Positions 38,783 through 41,150 of a stretch of 41,150 nucleotides of DNA are shown here, one piece after another. The notes beneath the pieces are model-generated. The model was not told the DNA's origin. It ran no database searches and worked only from the letters and a program-made list of their open reading frames with translations. Position 1 is the stretch's first letter, and every line of letters starts with the position of its first letter. Both the position numbers and the translations under genes were made by a program. Origin of the DNA: an uncultured Oscillospiraceae bacterium (GTDB lineage Bacteria > Bacillota > Clostridia > Oscillospirales > Oscillospiraceae); contig CANRLF010000017.1 of assembly GCA_947631395.1 (NCBI GenBank), forward strand, positions 1 to 41,150, written 5' to 3'.

Positions 38783-40354
38783 ATGGACGCATGGAAAATG
38801 TTTGAAAACACCGTTCTCTATTCCCCCAAGACGAAGCTTATGATGGAGTGGGGCGGCATGGACCTCAACGACGACTACATCTTCTCCATGGAGCGCAAGA
38901 TGAACACGGCGCTAAAGGGAATGGTGGAGCTGGAGGCCGGCGCCATCGCCAACCCCGACGAGGACCGCATGGTGGGCCACTATTGGCTCCGTGCCCCTGA
39001 GAAGGCCCCCACGAAGGAGCTCCGGGACGAGATCACCGGCACACTGGCGGCCATAAAGGAATTTGTCGCCGACGTCCACTCCGGCAAGATCCACGGCGAA
39101 AAGGGCGGCAAGTTCGTGAACGTCCTTGTGGGCGGCATCGGCGGGAGCTCCCTGGGGCCCCTGTTCGTATCGAAGGCCCTGGGCACCCCCGAGGACAAGA
39201 TGAAGCTCTACTTCCTGGATAACACCGATCCCGCCGGCATGGACGCGGTTTTCCGCGCCGTGGAGGATAAGGCCGACGAGACGTTGACCATCATCATCTC
39301 CAAATCCGGCGGCACCATCGAGACCCGCAACTGCCAGATGGAGGCCAAGGCGTTTTATAAAAAGCACGGCCTCGACTTCGCCAAGCACTTCGTCACCGTC
39401 ACGGGCGAGGGCTCAAAGCTCGATAACACCGCCGTCAGTGAGGGCTGGATCCGCCGCTTCCCCATGTGGGACTGGGTGGGCGGCCGCACCTCCGTTATGT
39501 CCGCCGTGGGACTTCTCCCCCTGGCTCTCCAGGGCATCGACATCGACGGCTTTTTAAAGGGTGCCGCCGACTGCGACGAGCTCAACCGTAATCCCAGTAT
39601 CCTCGAAAACCCCGCCGCCGTCATGGCCCTGGCCTGGTACCGCGTATCCGGCGGCAAGGGCGGCGTGACCCAGGTGGTCCTGCCCTATAAGGACAGCCTG
39701 GACCTCCTGGCCAAGTACCTCCAGCAGCTCGTCATGGAGTCTCTGGGCAAGGAGCTTGACCTCGACGGCCAGACGGTCCATCAGGGCCTCGCCGTCATGG
39801 GCAACAAGGGCACCTCCGACCAGCACAGCTACGTCCAGCAGCTTGTTGGCGGCCCGGACAACATCTTCGTGATCTTCGTCCAGGTCCTGGCTGACCGGGA
39901 GGGCGACAGCATCGAGGTCGGCGAGGGCTCCACCTCCGGCGACTACCTGAACGCCTTCATGCTCGGCACCAAGAAGAACCTTGAGGACCACGGCAAAAAG
40001 ACCATGACCGTCACCGTCCCCTGCGTATCCGCCTACAACGTGGGCCAGCTCATCGCCATCTGGGAGCGGGCCGTGGGCATCTACGCCGGCCTTATAAACA
40101 TCAACGCCTACCACCAGCCCGCCGTGGAGTACGGCAAGAAGTGCGCCGGCGTCCTCATCGAGGTCAAGAACAAGGCCAAGGCCCTCCTCATCGAGAAGAA
40201 GGCCCCCATGACCGCCCCCCAGATCGCCAAGGCCCTCAACGCCGACGCCCAGGACGTATTCCGCCTCCTCCTACACCTTGCTAACAACGACCCCGTCATC
40301 AGCATGAACGTAAATGATGACGACATCGTGGAGAGCACCTTCGAGGCAAAATAA
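38783..40354 (+). CDS. pgi: Glucose-6-phosphate isomerase with C-terminal winged-helix-like extension
   Basis: The 523-residue enzyme interconverts glucose-6-P and fructose-6-P. Sugar-phosphate binding motifs VGGIGGSSLGP, IISKSGGTIET, VGGRTSVMSAVGLLP and the C-terminal INAYHQPAVEYGKK are intact. About 70 further residues (KAKALLIEKKAPMTAPQIAKAL...FRLLLHLANN) resemble a small helical winged-helix domain, as in cyanobacterial/green-sulfur-type Pgi. It starts 5 bp after the fusion stop, with GAGGAG overlapping that end. As last operon gene it connects glycogen turnover to glycolysis. Confidence 0.95.
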   Translation: MDAWKMFENTVLYSPKTKLMMEWGGMDLNDDYIFSMERKMNTALKGMVELEAGAIANPDEDRMVGHYWLRAPEKAPTKELRDEITGTLAAIKEFVADVHSGKIHGEKGGKFVNVLVGGIGGSSLGPLFVSKALGTPEDKMKLYFLDNTDPAGMDAVFRAVEDKADETLTIIISKSGGTIETRNCQMEAKAFYKKHGLDFAKHFVTVTGEGSKLDNTAVSEGWIRRFPMWDWVGGRTSVMSAVGLLPLALQGIDIDGFLKGAADCDELNRNPSILENPAAVMALAWYRVSGGKGGVTQVVLPYKDSLDLLAKYLQQLVMESLGKELDLDGQTVHQGLAVMGNKGTSDQHSYVQQLVGGPDNIFVIFVQVLADREGDSIEVGEGSTSGDYLNAFMLGTKKNLEDHGKKTMTVTVPCVSAYNVGQLIAIWERAVGIYAGLININAYHQPAVEYGKKCAGVLIEVKNKAKALLIEKKAPMTAPQIAKALNADAQDVFRLLLHLANNDPVISMNVNDDDIVESTFEAK

Positions 40355-40369
40355 ACCAGGAAAAGTTAA

Positions 40370-40401
40370 CCCCCGCGGCTACACAGCTGCGGGGGATTTT
40401 T
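40370..40401 (+). terminator. Terminator of the glycogen operon
   Basis: The stem CCCCCGCGGCT-ACAC-AGCTGCGGGGG (small internal mismatch) is followed by ATTTTTAA. It lies 15 bp after the pgi stop and is the only strong terminator of the operon. Confidence 0.85.
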
Positions 40402-40461
40402 AATGTCTGACGTGATGGGAAGTATTGTTGCGGCTTCGCCGCGTATTTGATTGCGCCATAA

Positions 40462-40544
40462 GCGCAACCTTTAACTCCTTAACCTCCCCGACGTTCGGGG
40501 AGGTGGCCCCGCAAGGCCGGTAGGGTCGAGGCCGAAGTCTTTGC
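40462..40544. repeat. 83-bp direct repeat, copy 1
   Basis: It starts at GCGCAACCTTT and includes CCTCCCCGACGTTCGGGGAGG and GGTCGAGGCCGAAGTCTTTG. One difference (A/G) separates it from 41059-41141. Confidence 0.9.
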
Positions 40545-41058
40545 CAGGGCCCGCGAATGGGAGGTGCGGCAGAGGTCGATACCCTCGACCCTTCAGTCGG
40601 CTGCGGCCGACAGCTCCCCTTACGAAGGGGAGCCTAAGAGAACAAGGTTGCGCCTTGCGGCGCGATTAAATCTGCGGCGAAGCCGCAAACCTTTTTCGGG
40701 GCGGGTGCGGTTGTTTGGGTGCTTCCTGATATGTTACTCTCACACCTCACCCCTGCCCCTCCCCACGCTCGGGTGGGGAGGGCGAAAAGGTTGCGCCTGC
40801 GGCGCGAATTTTATTTCGCGTGAGCCTTCCCCGCCTGGGCGGGGAAGGGTAGGGATGAGGTGGGATTACGCGGCGTCAGCCGCAACAATATTCCCCCGTC
40901 CCCGCCGCGCGGATTGTCCCTCCTCTCTGAGGAGGGGGTAGGGGGTGGAGTCTGGGTACGGACTCCCCTCAGTCTCGCTGCGCTCGACAGCTCCCCTCAG
41001 AGAGGGGAGCCTAATTTAAAAGGTTTGCGGCTTCGCCGCATAATTATTCGCGCCGAAG

Positions 41059-41141
41059 GCGCAACCTTTAACTCCTTAACCTCCCCGACGTTCGGGGAGG
41101 TGGCCCCGCAGGGCCGGTAGGGTCGAGGCCGAAGTCTTTGC
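41059..41141. repeat. 83-bp direct repeat, copy 2
   Basis: Second copy of 40462-40544, 597 bp downstream. The window ends 9 bp after it, so the array may continue. Confidence 0.9.
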
Positions 41142-41150
41142 GCACGCCTA

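Larger units (their letters stand above)
40402..41150. repeat. Terminal array of dispersed palindromic repeats
   Basis: No protein gene is supported in the last ~750 bp. It is a mosaic of short GC-rich stems: GCGGCTTCGCCGC, GCGCCTTGCGGCGC, CTCCCC..GGGGAG, CCCCGCCTGGGCGGGG, CTCCCCTCAGAGAGGGGAG. Many are joined by AAAGGTTGCG / CGCAACCTTT linkers. The 83-bp segments at 40462-40544 and 41059-41141 are direct repeats differing at one base. Segment 40824-40904 is an inverted relative of 1224-1302. Long open frames here are read-through of palindromes. Confidence 0.8.

Noticed and set aside
40564-41120. Plus-strand frames in the terminal repeat array
   Set aside because: Arg/Pro/Ser/Gly-rich read-through of palindromes; sequence is explained by the dispersed repeats.

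Overview
The window looks like chromosomal DNA of a GC-rich Clostridia/Oscillospiraceae-type gut Firmicute. The evidence is the AGGAGG-type ribosome binding sites, frequent GTG/TTG starts, a DnaD-like plus DnaI-like primosome pair, Rex, an RqcP/MazG/SpoVB-like cluster, a GlgC+GlgD pair and many dispersed GC-rich palindromic repeats. The lineage is inferred from gene content and style, not from a marker-gene search.

Layout. Positions 1-376 hold the 3' end of a tRNA-Ser gene inside a 62-bp palindrome, followed by two 71-bp direct repeats. An acyl-ACP thioesterase gene (377-1063) and a palindrome-rich gap come next. From 9817 back to 1391, on the minus strand, lies a probable operon: mltG, alaS, a cupin, a methyltransferase, a HIT-family hydrolase, a GNAT acetyltransferase and metG. 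A 44-residue Cys/Gly/Asn-rich membrane miniprotein (9984-10118) faces a second minus-strand operon (tagA-like, DJ-1-like, 5-formyl-THF cyclo-ligase). Divergent from that are the dnaD-like and dnaI-like genes. A 580-bp gap follows, holding DnaA-box-like sites, a MITE-like palindrome and a repeat-decorated promoter. It leads into a MurJ/SpoVB-like flippase, mazG, hup, rqcP and an AI-2E-family permease.

Positions 19276-20385 are an A+T-richer accessory patch. It carries an AAC(6')-I-type aminoglycoside acetyltransferase gene with its own promoter and hairpin leader. Just downstream is a sequence matching the nic core of IncQ/MobQ-type oriTs, with no relaxase in view. The core genome then resumes with an SLH-domain protein translationally coupled to rex, and divergently a cysteine desulfurase - quinolinate synthase - IscU-like operon. 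A 47-residue small protein and a repeat-bearing carbohydrate-binding lipoprotein follow on the minus strand.

The last third (27081-40401) is one long glycogen operon behind a single strong promoter: glgB, glgP, glgC, glgD, glgA, a fused GH13-GH77 enzyme (amylase/debranching-like plus 4-alpha-glucanotransferase) and pgi. Together these make glycogen from glucose-1-P, degrade it, and link it to glycolysis through glucose-6-P. The window closes with 750 bp of palindromic dispersed repeats of the same families seen near its left end.

The non-textbook items are the orphan oriT-like site beside aac(6'), the MITE-like palindrome with nested repeats, the tRNA-embedded palindrome, the bidirectional palindromic promoter between rex and iscS, two uncharacterised miniproteins, and an 18-nt leader motif shared by two genes of the glycogen operon. 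No CRISPR array, transposase, integrase, phage gene or defence system was seen.
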